A program made the translations under genes and the position numbers. The notes below the pieces were generated by a model. That model saw nothing but the letters and a program-made list of their open reading frames with translations, did no database searches and was not told where the DNA came from. A stretch of DNA of 9,185 nt from an uncultured Mediterraneibacter sp. (lineage in GTDB: Bacteria; Bacillota; Clostridia; Lachnospirales; Lachnospiraceae): the NCBI GenBank assembly GCA_934418295.1, contig CAKRWZ010000071.1, forward strand, positions 1-9,185. Direction: 5' to 3'. Numbering within the stretch: position 1 is the stretch's first letter; each line of letters opens with the position of its first letter. Positions 1-6,903 of the stretch are shown in pieces.

Positions 1-18
1 GCATTTGACGACCGCTAA

Positions 19-450
19 TCAGCGACTGGCTTTATCCAAAGCTTTTTGGATCGTTTCTACGATCAGCTGAGACGTGTAGGGAGTGTCTTTTGGGTAAGAG
101 AGATTTTCCAGGGACTGGGTTTCGCAGATCTGTTCGGTAATGCTTTCGAGGGATGGCTGTACCAGAGGAAACATGGTGGCAACGGTGTCGTTCAGGTTGG
201 AGAATCGGATGGCATTGATGTGGTTTTCATCTACGGTGACTTCCACTTCCAGGGAGATATCGTTTAATGTCATAGAAGAGGTATAGATACCGGGTGTGTA
301 TTTTTGTGTGTTTTCTGAGATACCTTTATCCTTTTTCGGAAAGAACATGACGGAAAACAAAATCACCAGTAAAATGCCGAGGGCGATGAAGATGGCGGTA
401 TAGATCAGCTCTTTCATATGCAGTACAATGATTTTCGTTTTTGCTCCCAT
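19..450 (-). CDS. Membrane-anchored protein with a degenerate FMN_bind-like domain
   Basis: A 143-residue protein. The reading frame is open further upstream, but the ATG at 450 is preceded by a perfect AGGAGG (456-461) at 5-base spacing, so I start it there. A short basic N-terminus is followed by one hydrophobic segment (about residues 14-37), then a soluble domain (about 50-143) expected outside the membrane. That domain resembles the small FMN_bind fold: 'PGIYTSS' near residue 53, a beta strand 'ISLEVEVTVDENHINAI' (65-81), and a terminal 'YTSQLIVETIQKAL' (125-138) at the place where FMN_bind proteins carry SGATxTS. Here that motif reads KDTPYTS, so the glycine-alanine part is missing and flavin binding is doubtful. 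The gene is divergent from pth. The FMN_bind relation is my inference from pattern; a lineage-specific membrane protein of unknown function is the alternative. That the gene is real is fairly sure. Confidence 0.72.
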   Translation of the reverse strand: MGAKTKIIVLHMKELIYTAIFIALGILLVILFSVMFFPKKDKGISENTQKYTPGIYTSSMTLNDISLEVEVTVDENHINAIRFSNLNDTVATMFPLVQPSLESITEQICETQSLENLSYPKDTPYTSQLIVETIQKALDKASR

Positions 451-498
451 AGAATCCTCCTCATGGAAATGTTTTCCGTTTTTTATAAAGTGTATGAT

Positions 499-519
499 GG
501 GATAAAAAATTTTATTCCC
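499..519. repeat. Near-perfect inverted repeat in the divergent promoter region
   Basis: The left arm GGGATAAAA (499-507), an AA centre, and the right arm TTTTATTCCC (510-519) pair over 9 bp with one bulged T. It lies about 50 bases upstream of the minus-strand start at 450 and just upstream of the proposed pth promoter. It could be a regulator binding site or a chance AT-rich palindrome. Function is not established. Confidence 0.4.
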
Positions 520-528
520 GGCTTTTGC

Positions 529-557
529 GTGACAAAACGGGAGCAGTCTTGTAGAAT
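529..557 (+). promoter_or_regulatory. Sigma-A-type promoter for pth-mfd
   Basis: A -35 box GTGACA (529-534, 5/6 to TTGACA) and a -10 box TAGAAT (552-557, 5/6 to TATAAT) are separated by 17 bases. Transcription would start near 564, giving a leader of about 70 bases before the pth start codon. It fits the first gene of the pth-mfd transcript. No experimental support is available. Confidence 0.55.
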
Positions 558-635
558 GAAGGACGGATAAAGGAAGAAGCGTAAAAGAAGTAAAACGGAG
601 AAATAACACAGAAGAAAGTACGAGGTGACAATAAG

Positions 636-1220
636 ATGTTTATTATCGTAGGACTTGGAAATCCCACGAAAGAATACGAGGGAACCAGGCATAATATCGG
701 GTTTACAGTGATAGATGAGATCGCATCCAAATATAATATAGCAGTTGAGACGAGAAAGCATATGGCTTTTGTGGGGAAAGGCATGATCGAGGGTCAGAAA
801 GTGATCCTGGCAAAACCGCAGACTTATATGAATCTCAGCGGTGAAAGTGTCCGGAGTCTGGTGGATTTCTATAAGATCGATGAAGAGCAGGATTTGATCG
901 TGATCTATGACGATATCAGCCTGGATGTGGGAGATATTCGGATCCGTGCGAAGGGAAGTGCCGGCGGACACAATGGGATTAAGAATATCATTTCCCATCT
1001 GGGAAGCCAGGTGTTCCTGCGCATCAAAGTGGGGGTAGGAGAAAAGCCGAAAGGATACGATCTGGCGGATTATGTTCTGGGACATTTTTCCAAAGAAGAC
1101 CGGGAGAAACTTACAGACAGCAGGGCACATGCAGTGCGGGCCGTAGAGATGCTGCTGCAGGGAAAGACCCAGGAAGCCATGAACGAGTTTAACCGAAAAA
1201 AGAAAGAAGAACAGAATTGA
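636..1220 (+). CDS. pth: Peptidyl-tRNA hydrolase
   Basis: Cytosolic enzyme that cleaves the ester bond of peptidyl-tRNA released from stalled ribosomes, recycling tRNA. The 194 residues match the bacterial Pth length. Family landmarks are all present: 'GLGNPTKEYEGTRHN' at 6-20 with N9 and the catalytic-base histidine H19, 'KPQTYMNLSG' at 60-69 with N66, 'VIYDDISLDVGDIRIR' at 89-104 with the aspartate (D92) that supports the histidine, and 'GSAGGHNGIKNI' at 107-118 with N113. The tail is lysine/glutamate-rich. The ATG at 636 has GAGGTGA (622-628) at 7-base spacing and gives the standard 'FIIVGLGNP' N-terminus. It is followed after a single base by mfd, so the two are almost certainly co-transcribed. 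Antisense frames over this gene are shadows. Identification is secure. Confidence 0.98.
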   Translation: MFIIVGLGNPTKEYEGTRHNIGFTVIDEIASKYNIAVETRKHMAFVGKGMIEGQKVILAKPQTYMNLSGESVRSLVDFYKIDEEQDLIVIYDDISLDVGDIRIRAKGSAGGHNGIKNIISHLGSQVFLRIKVGVGEKPKGYDLADYVLGHFSKEDREKLTDSRAHAVRAVEMLLQGKTQEAMNEFNRKKKEEQN

Positions 1221-1221
1221 T

Positions 1222-4200
1222 ATGCAGGCATTGTTGGCACCGCTGAAAGAGCTGGCGGAATATGAAGAGATCTACAAAAAAAGAGGTGCGGCACCGGGGA
1301 TGTTGTTGATCGCCAATTGCAGCGGCTCTCAGAAAACGCATTTGATGTATTCGCTAAGCGATAGGTTTTCCTATAAACTCATCGTTCTTTCAAGTGCGGA
1401 AAAGGCAAACAGCCTTTATGAAGAATATCGTTTTTTGAGTGACAGTGTCTATCTTTATCCGGCAAAGGATATGTTGTTTTATCATGCGGATATCAAAGGC
1501 AAATACCTTTTGCAGCAACGGATGGAAACGGTACGGATGCTGATGGAAAATCCGCGGAAAGATCTGACGGTGGTGACAACAATCGACGGATTTATGGATG
1601 GGCTGTGTTCACTAGAAGCACTAAAAAAGAAGATCCTGCGGATAGAATCCGGACAGGTCCTGGATTTTGAAATGGTGACAAAAGTATTGACAGAGGCCGG
1701 GTATGAAAGAGAGATCCAGGTGGATTCCCCGGGGCAGTTTGCAGTCAGAGGCGGTATTTTAGATGTCTATCCGTTAACAGAGGAGCTTCCGGTCCGGATC
1801 GAATTGTGGGGAGACGAGGTGGACTCCATCCGATCTTTTGATGCGGAAAGCCAGAGATCCGTGGAAAACCTGCAGGAGATCACGATCTATCCGGCGGCGG
1901 AGCCAAAGGAAGAAGAGCAGGCAGTTTCCTTTTTTGACTATTTTCCAAAAGAAGAAACGCTGTTGTTTCTGGATGAACCGGCCCGTCTGCTGGAACAGGC
2001 GGATGCGGTGGAACAGGAAGTGAAGGAGAGCCGTATCAGGCGGCAGGAAGAATCGGGAGAAGCGGAAGATTTTTTGCCGGTGCTTTTTCCGGTGAAAACA
2101 TTGGTAGAGAAGATCAACGGTTTTTCTTCCCTGGGCTTTTCTACCTTGGAGACAAAATGCAAAGGCCTTTTGGTCCGAGAGGTGTACCAGACGGAAGCCA
2201 GGCGAGTCAATCCTTACAACAGCAGCTTTGAAGCCTTGACCAGGGATCTCATACAACTGAAGAGAAAAAAGTACAGGGTGGTACTGCTTTCCGGTTCCAG
2301 GACGCGGGCAAAAAGACTGGCAGAGGATCTGCGGGATTATGCACTGAGCAGTTATTACAGTGAAGATATGGAACGGGAAGTGCAGCCCGGAGAGATCATG
2401 GTGGCTTATGGCCATGTGGCAGAAGGCTATGAATATCCTATGCTGAAATTTATGGTCATATCGGAGAGTGATATTTTCGGCAGAAAGAAAACCCGCAAAC
2501 GGCGTAAACGATACGAAGGACAGCGGATCCAGGATTTTTCGGAACTGAAGCCGGGGGATTATGTGGTGCATGAAAACCACGGGATCGGGATTTATCAGGG
2601 AATTGAAAAAGTTGAGGTTGAAAAGATCGCAAAAGATTATATGAAAATTTCCTATGCAGACGGAGGAGTCCTTTACATTCCGGCGACCCAGCTGGACTTG
2701 ATCCAGAAGTATGCCAGTGCCGATGCAAAGAAACCTCGCCTGAATAAGCTGGGAACGGCACAGTGGAGCCGGACCAAAAGCCAGGTCAAAGGCGCCGTAA
2801 AGCTGGTGGCAAAGGATCTGGTGGAACTGTATGCCCACCGTCAGGAAGAAGACGGGTTCCAGTACGGACCGGATACCGTCTGGCAAAGGGAGTTTGAGGA
2901 AATGTTCCCCTTTGAAGAAACCGAGGATCAGCAGACGGCGATCCAGGCGGTAAAGCAGGATATGGAAAGCCACAAGATTATGGATCGTCTGATCTGCGGC
3001 GATGTGGGATTCGGAAAAACGGAGGTGGCGATCCGGGCGGCCTTTAAGGCAGTGCAGGAAAACCGGCAGGTGGCGTATCTGGTTCCTACGACGATATTGG
3101 CCCAGCAGCACTACAATACCTTTGTACAGCGGATGAAAGATTTCCCGGTCCGGATCGATCTGATGTGCCGTTTCCGGACGCCGGCTCAGCAGAAAAAGAC
3201 TTTGGAAGATCTGAAAAAAGGTCTGGTGGATATCGTGATCGGCACCCATCGGATCCTTTCCAAAGATGTGCATTTTAAAGAATTGGGACTTTTGATCATC
3301 GATGAGGAGCAGCGGTTCGGAGTTGCACACAAAGAGAAGATCAAAAAACTGAAAGAAAACGTGGATGTGCTGACGTTGACGGCAACGCCGATCCCCCGGA
3401 CCCTGCATATGAGTTTGATCGGGATCCGGGACATGAGCGTGCTGGAGGAGGCACCCCAGGATCGTATGCCGATCCAGACGTATGTGATGGAATACAATGA
3501 CGAGATGGTGCGGGAAGCCATCGAACGGGAGCTGTCCCGAAACGGTCAAGTGTATTATGTCTACAACAGGGTACAGGATATAGCAGAGATAGCAGACAAA
3601 ATACAAAAACTGGTTCCGGATGCAACGGTCGCCTATGCCCATGGTCAGATGAGCGAACATAAGTTGGAGGGGATCATGTATGATTTTATCAATGGAGATA
3701 TTGATGTTTTGGTCTCTACGACCATCATTGAGACCGGATTGGATATTTCCAATGTGAATACGATGATCATACACGATTCTGACCGTCTGGGCTTGTCCCA
3801 GTTGTACCAGCTCCGCGGGCGTGTGGGCAGATCGAACCGTATGGCCTATGCATTCCTTTTGTACCGTCGGGATAAGGTACTGAAAGAAGTGGCGGAGAAA
3901 AGATTGGCAGTCATCCGGGAGTTTACGGATCTGGGAAGCGGTTTTCGGATCGCTATGCGTGATCTGGAGATCCGGGGTGCCGGAAACCTGTTGGGTGCAG
4001 AACAGCATGGACATATAGGAGCAGTGGGTTATGACATGTATTGTAAAATGCTGAACGAAGCGGTGAAGCGGCTGAAAGGGCAGGCAGAGGAAGAACATTA
4101 CGATACGATGATCGACCTGAATGTAGATGCCTTTATACCGGACAGCTATATTGCCAATGAATATCAGAAGCTGGATGTCTATAAAAGGATCGCGGCGCTG

Positions 4201-4563
4201 GAAGACGAAGAAGAAATGGAAGATATGACAGAAGAGCTGATCGACCGTTTCGGAGATATTCCGCTGAAGGTGCAGCGGCTTCTGCAGATCTCGGCACTGA
4301 AAACGCTGGCTCATTCGGTTTATGTGACGGCAGTGGAACAAAAAGGAGAGGTTCTGCGTTTTACCATGTATGAGCGGGCAAAGATCCTTCCGCAGAAAAT
4401 TCCGGGACTTTTGGAACAGTACAGGGGAGATCTGACCTTCCGGACAGAAGAGCCTCCATACTTTGAATACCGCAAAAAAATGAAAGGGCGTAACGGGAAA
4501 AAAGAAGACGTGCTGGAAGTTGTGAAAAAAGTGTTATTTGACATAAAAGGATTGATTGAATAA
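1222..4563 (+). CDS. mfd: Transcription-repair coupling factor Mfd
   Basis: DNA translocase that displaces RNA polymerase stalled at lesions and recruits UvrA for nucleotide excision repair. The 1113 residues are slightly short of the usual ~1150-1180, but all modules are visible. The N-terminal UvrB-like part has a degenerate P-loop ('CSGSQKTH', about 33-40) and 'DSPGQFAVRGGILDVYP' (about 168-184). The RNA-polymerase-interacting CarD-like domain is around 440-505 ('GDYVVHENHGIGIYQGI'). The helicase has Walker A 'GDVGFGKT' (593-600), Walker B 'DEEQ' (694-697) and motif VI 'QLRGRVGRS' (863-871). The translocation (TRG) region 'DLEIRGAGNLLG...EQHGHIGAVGYDMY' starts at 914. The C-terminal D7 domain includes 'ELIDRFGDIPLKVQRLL' near 1005. 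The start lies one base after the pth stop and has only a weak purine run upstream (AAGAAAGAAGAA), suggesting translational coupling. No frameshift is seen. Identification is secure. Confidence 0.98.
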   Translation: MQALLAPLKELAEYEEIYKKRGAAPGMLLIANCSGSQKTHLMYSLSDRFSYKLIVLSSAEKANSLYEEYRFLSDSVYLYPAKDMLFYHADIKGKYLLQQRMETVRMLMENPRKDLTVVTTIDGFMDGLCSLEALKKKILRIESGQVLDFEMVTKVLTEAGYEREIQVDSPGQFAVRGGILDVYPLTEELPVRIELWGDEVDSIRSFDAESQRSVENLQEITIYPAAEPKEEEQAVSFFDYFPKEETLLFLDEPARLLEQADAVEQEVKESRIRRQEESGEAEDFLPVLFPVKTLVEKINGFSSLGFSTLETKCKGLLVREVYQTEARRVNPYNSSFEALTRDLIQLKRKKYRVVLLSGSRTRAKRLAEDLRDYALSSYYSEDMEREVQPGEIMVAYGHVAEGYEYPMLKFMVISESDIFGRKKTRKRRKRYEGQRIQDFSELKPGDYVVHENHGIGIYQGIEKVEVEKIAKDYMKISYADGGVLYIPATQLDLIQKYASADAKKPRLNKLGTAQWSRTKSQVKGAVKLVAKDLVELYAHRQEEDGFQYGPDTVWQREFEEMFPFEETEDQQTAIQAVKQDMESHKIMDRLICGDVGFGKTEVAIRAAFKAVQENRQVAYLVPTTILAQQHYNTFVQRMKDFPVRIDLMCRFRTPAQQKKTLEDLKKGLVDIVIGTHRILSKDVHFKELGLLIIDEEQRFGVAHKEKIKKLKENVDVLTLTATPIPRTLHMSLIGIRDMSVLEEAPQDRMPIQTYVMEYNDEMVREAIERELSRNGQVYYVYNRVQDIAEIADKIQKLVPDATVAYAHGQMSEHKLEGIMYDFINGDIDVLVSTTIIETGLDISNVNTMIIHDSDRLGLSQLYQLRGRVGRSNRMAYAFLLYRRDKVLKEVAEKRLAVIREFTDLGSGFRIAMRDLEIRGAGNLLGAEQHGHIGAVGYDMYCKMLNEAVKRLKGQAEEEHYDTMIDLNVDAFIPDSYIANEYQKLDVYKRIAALEDEEEMEDMTEELIDRFGDIPLKVQRLLQISALKTLAHSVYVTAVEQKGEVLRFTMYERAKILPQKIPGLLEQYRGDLTFRTEEPPYFEYRKKMKGRNGKKEDVLEVVKKVLFDIKGLIE

Positions 4564-4580
4564 CGAAAACAAGCTATACT
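4552..4580 (+). promoter_or_regulatory. Sigma-A-type promoter for the PrsA-like gene, overlapping the mfd 3' end
   Basis: A -35 box TTGATT (4552-4557) and a -10 box TATACT (4575-4580, 5/6) are exactly 17 bases apart; the -35 lies inside the last codons of mfd. A second, weaker pair uses TTGACA (4538-4543) with TAACGA (4561-4566), also at 17 bases. Transcription would start near 4587, about 55 bases before the lipoprotein ATG. This would give the lipoprotein gene its own expression in addition to any read-through from mfd. Confidence 0.6.
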
Positions 4581-4641
4581 TTAACGTGTGGTTCGAAATG
4601 GATCGAAATACGAAAAGGAATTATACAGGTAGGAGGATATC

Positions 4642-5784
4642 ATGGGAAAGATTGCAAAAAAACTGCTGATATTGACGGCTGTGTTTTCTCTGTGTGCAGT
4701 ATCTGTGACAGGCTGCGGCAAAGCAAAAGACACGGATGTCGTTGCAAAGATCGGGGATCAGGAGATTCCTTACGGCGTGGCTAATTTTTATGCAAGAATG
4801 CAGCAGGCGCAGATGGAGAGTTATTATACGGCGTACGGACAGGATGTGGACACCCTTTGGGCACAGGAGCTGAAGGATGGCGACACCTATGAAGAATCTT
4901 ACCGCAAAAGCATTATGGAAACGTTGGAAAACTTTTATTTGATGGAAATGCACATGGAAGATTACGGCGTGACGATCACAGAAGAAGACAAGCAGAAGAT
5001 AGAGAAAGCTGCAGAGCAGTTCCTCAGCAGCAATTCTGATGAGAGCAAGGATGTCGTTTCCGGCAAGAAAGAATATGTCACAAGAGTGCTGGAGCTGATG
5101 ACGATCGCATCCCGTATGGAAGAACCTATGAAAGCGGAGGCGGATGTCAACGTGACCGATGAAGAAGCGGCACAGAAAAGTATGCAGTACGTATTGTTTT
5201 CCTATTCCACACAGGATGAAAGCGGAAACAATGTGGATATGACGGACGAAGAAAAGGCTGCACAAAAAGAAAAAGCACAGAATTTCTTGGATCAGCTGAA
5301 AGCAAACGAATTTGAAGATTTTGAGACCTATGCCGGTTCCGCAGGTCTGGAAGTCCAGACGGCAACCTTTGATTCCGAAAGTACTTCTCCGGCAGAAGAA
5401 GTGGTAAAAGCAGCAGATGCGCTGCAGGCAGAGGGAGACGTCTCAGACGTGATCGAGACAGACGGCGGCTGCTATGTTGTCAAGCTGACAAGCTTGATGG
5501 ATCGGGAAGCCACAGACAATAAAAAAGCAGAGCTGGTAAGCCAGAAAAAAACAGATAAATACAACGAATTGTTGAAAGAGTGGCGTTCCGATGCCAAAGT
5601 GAAAGAGTATAAGAGCGTCTGGAAAAAACTGGATTTCGTCAATCAGGGAATCAAGGTAAAGCAGAAGACAGAGGATGCACAGACCAACGACGATGCGCAG
5701 ACGGGTGAGGATACGCAGACAGGAGACGACACACAGGCAGATGGTGATACGCAGATCACAGGCGGAGACGACACGAACGAATAA
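4642..5784 (+). CDS. SurA_N/PrsA-like foldase lipoprotein with acidic repeat tail
   Basis: A 380-residue secreted lipoprotein. The signal peptide has a basic start (MGKIAKK), a hydrophobic core and lipobox VTGC (22-25), with lipidated C25. Residues about 32-165 ('VAKIGDQEIPYGVANFYARMQ', long helices, 'DYGVTITEEDKQKI') resemble the SurA N-terminal chaperone domain of PrsA-type foldases, which help proteins fold on the outer face of the membrane. Residues about 171-285 occupy the parvulin position: 'MQYVLFS' (181-187) replaces the usual RHILV, and 'ADALQAEGDVSDVIETDGGCYVVKL' (258-282) replaces 'AF.LK.GEIS.PV.T..GYHIIK'. The histidines are absent, so isomerase activity is unlikely. Residues 345-380 are an acidic hexapeptide repeat tail. 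The start has AGGAGG (4631-4636) at 5-base spacing. The gene follows mfd and probably shares a transcript with the downstream hexapeptide protein. Family placement is good; catalytic status is inferred. Confidence 0.85.
   Translation: MGKIAKKLLILTAVFSLCAVSVTGCGKAKDTDVVAKIGDQEIPYGVANFYARMQQAQMESYYTAYGQDVDTLWAQELKDGDTYEESYRKSIMETLENFYLMEMHMEDYGVTITEEDKQKIEKAAEQFLSSNSDESKDVVSGKKEYVTRVLELMTIASRMEEPMKAEADVNVTDEEAAQKSMQYVLFSYSTQDESGNNVDMTDEEKAAQKEKAQNFLDQLKANEFEDFETYAGSAGLEVQTATFDSESTSPAEEVVKAADALQAEGDVSDVIETDGGCYVVKLTSLMDREATDNKKAELVSQKKTDKYNELLKEWRSDAKVKEYKSVWKKLDFVNQGIKVKQKTEDAQTNDDAQTGEDTQTGDDTQADGDTQITGGDDTNE
5674..5781 (+). repeat. 18-base in-frame repeats encoding an acidic hexapeptide tail
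   Basis: Six consecutive 18-base units encode DAQTND, DAQTGE, DTQTGD, DTQADG, DTQITG and GDDTNE (residues 345-380 of the lipoprotein). The first five share a D-[AT]-Q frame; the last is diverged. The tail is strongly acidic, rich in threonine and glutamine, and probably disordered. Such in-frame repeats can expand or contract by slippage or recombination. Confidence 0.8.
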
Positions 5785-5838
5785 GCGATGATCCGAGGCA
5801 AAGGATCGGCAGGACAGAAAAAGGAGCATCATTAGGAT

Positions 5839-6345
5839 ATGACAGAATATAAGCAGACGATCTCACCGAAAGCACATATTGCAAAAGAATGTGTGCTGGC
5901 GGGAAATGTGACGATCGGAGATGACTCCAGTGTGTTTTATTACAGCGCATTGCGGGGAGATATGGCACCGGTCATTATAAAAAGAGCCACAAACATTCAG
6001 GAAAATTGTGTGTTTCATGTAGATACCGACCGCTCGGTGATAGTTGGGAACGGCGTGACAGTCGGACATGGATGTATCATCCACGGCTGTGAGATCGGAG
6101 ACCACTCTTTGATCGGCATGGGCTCTATTGTGATGACAGGAGCAAAGATCGGGAAAAATTGTCTGATCGGAGCAGGAAGCCTGGTAACACAGAACACGGT
6201 GATACCAGATGGAATGATGGCTTTCGGAAGACCGGCAAAAGTAATACGACCCCTGAAAGAAAAGGAGTTGGCCAGCATTTATAAAAGCCGGGATAAATAT
6301 ATCGAAATGGCAAAAAATCTTTTTGGGGATTACGGCGAAAAATAA
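5839..6345 (+). CDS. Gamma-carbonic-anhydrase-like hexapeptide protein (YrdA/PaaY type)
   Basis: A 168-residue left-handed beta-helix protein of the gamma-carbonic-anhydrase-like family, expected to form a cytosolic trimer with a metal site between subunits. Hexapeptide repeats run from about 19 to 120 ('VLAGNVTIGDDS', 'VIVGNGVTVGHGCIIHGCEIGDHSLIGMGSIVMTGAKIGKNCLIGAGSLV'), with 'ALRGD' at 37-41. Metal ligands expected from the family are H60 ('NCVFHVD'), H77 and H82 ('VGHGCIIHGC'). The 'PDGMMAFGRPAKVIRPL' cap (123-139) and a C-terminal helix complete the fold. The long acidic loop of the archaeal Cam enzyme is absent, as in YrdA/PaaY-type members, so CO2 hydration is possible but unproven; acyltransferase-type or storage roles are alternatives. 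The start is set by family alignment; the clearest Shine-Dalgarno (AGGAG, 5822-5826) is 12 bases away, which is long. It lies 54 bases after the lipoprotein gene with no terminator seen. Confidence 0.92.
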   Translation: MTEYKQTISPKAHIAKECVLAGNVTIGDDSSVFYYSALRGDMAPVIIKRATNIQENCVFHVDTDRSVIVGNGVTVGHGCIIHGCEIGDHSLIGMGSIVMTGAKIGKNCLIGAGSLVTQNTVIPDGMMAFGRPAKVIRPLKEKELASIYKSRDKYIEMAKNLFGDYGEK

Positions 6346-6358
6346 AATCACCAGAAGT

Positions 6359-6390
6359 GTCAAAAAGCAGTCCGTGAGGGCTGCTTTGAC
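6359..6390. terminator. Bidirectional intrinsic terminator between convergent genes
   Basis: The core stem is GCAGTCC (6367-6373) with GGGCTGC (6378-6384), a GTGA loop and one T-G wobble. A-rich sequence on the left (6362-6366) and TTT on the right (6385-6387) extend it, and GTC/GAC ends close it at 6359 and 6390. Read on the minus strand the stem is followed by TTTTT, so it should terminate the TIGR04086-like gene best. On the plus strand the T run is short and broken, but it sits just after the hexapeptide gene. Confidence 0.7.
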
Positions 6391-6455
6391 TTTATCTGTA
6401 TGGCAGTGGACCAAGGTCTCGGAATATGTCTGTCGGCACATCCGGTGATCTGGTT

Positions 6456-6830
6456 TCAGGAAAGCATGCCGCCCAGCATACCGCCGCCTGCACAGAGCAA
6501 AAGTGTGGTCAGGATGTTTGCTGCGCTGCTTTCCAGGGTATGCTGCACGCCCAATGTGATCAAAAACAGCAGAGCAAAATAAAGAATGCCGGTGAGAAGC
6601 CCCCAGAAAAAGCGGCGGACTTTCATCAGCTTACCGGAAAAAAGACCGCCCAGAAAGGTAGAGAGCACATAGACGACGATGACGGAACCAGTGATGAAAC
6701 CTTCCGGCAGGGCAAATTTGTACAGCAGAAAGGCAAGCAGAAGCAGCAGGATCCCTGTTGTTATGTAGGCTGCCAGCAGCGCTTTGAGAAGCTGGAGCGG
6801 CGCAGAGTTTTTCAATACATGTTTTTTCAT
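6456..6830 (-). CDS. TIGR04086-like four-helix membrane protein
   Basis: A 124-residue integral membrane protein with four predicted hydrophobic segments (about 16-37, 44-66, 74-94 and 102-123) and almost no soluble part. The central stretch 'STFLGGLFSGKLMKVRRFFWGLLTGILYFALLFLI' (57-91), in which a glycine-rich helix leads into a basic loop and then 'GLLTGILY', is the pattern I associate with the TIGR04086 / YrzE-like family of Firmicutes. The family's function is unknown to me. The frame also opens at GTG 6839, but that codon falls inside the AGGTGG ribosome binding site (6836-6841), which serves the ATG at 6830 with 5-base spacing; I therefore use the ATG. It is divergent from the VanZ-like gene (73 bases between starts) and convergent with the hexapeptide gene. 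Being a coding gene is near certain; the family name is likely. Confidence 0.8.
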   Translation of the reverse strand: MKKHVLKNSAPLQLLKALLAAYITTGILLLLLAFLLYKFALPEGFITGSVIVVYVLSTFLGGLFSGKLMKVRRFFWGLLTGILYFALLFLITLGVQHTLESSAANILTTLLLCAGGGMLGGMLS

Positions 6831-6856
6831 GTTTACCACCTCTCTTTTCTGCTATT

Positions 6857-6885
6857 TTTATGATGGAAAACCTGTTTTTATACAA
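6857..6885 (-). promoter_or_regulatory. Possible promoter for the TIGR04086-like gene
   Basis: On the minus strand TTGTAT (6880-6885) and CATAAA (6857-6862) are 17 bases apart, with transcription starting near 6850, only about 20 bases before the ATG. Both boxes are imperfect. The short, AT-rich divergent gap must hold the promoters of both genes, unless the VanZ-like gene starts further upstream inside its neighbour. I saw no convincing plus-strand promoter here. Confidence 0.3.
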
Positions 6886-6903
6886 AGAAAAGGAGACAAT
6901 TTT

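Noticed and set aside
483..1130. A 215-codon antisense frame over pth
   Set aside because: It overlaps a certain pth gene and runs through the divergent promoter region; no ribosome binding site or recognisable domain.
1774..4341. An 855-codon open frame antisense to mfd
   Set aside because: It lies wholly opposite a fully conserved Mfd coding sequence, its translation is rich in His, Phe, Arg and Gln with no domain pattern, and it reflects the codon bias of mfd read backwards.
4593..4612. TTCGA/TCGAA inverted repeat in the leader of the PrsA-like gene
   Set aside because: Only 5-bp arms in an AT-rich leader; easily expected by chance.
4621..5265. A 214-codon antisense frame over the PrsA-like gene
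   Set aside because: Histidine- and phenylalanine-rich low-quality translation opposite a gene with a clear signal peptide and ribosome binding site.
5786..5810. Small GATCC/GGATC hairpin after the lipoprotein gene
   Set aside because: Only 5 bp with no T tract, so it is not supported as a terminator; the two flanking genes are more likely co-transcribed.
6345..6456. Separated short inverted repeat ATCACC/GGTGAT flanking the terminator
   Set aside because: Six-base arms about 90 bases apart are not significant; the central stem explains the region.
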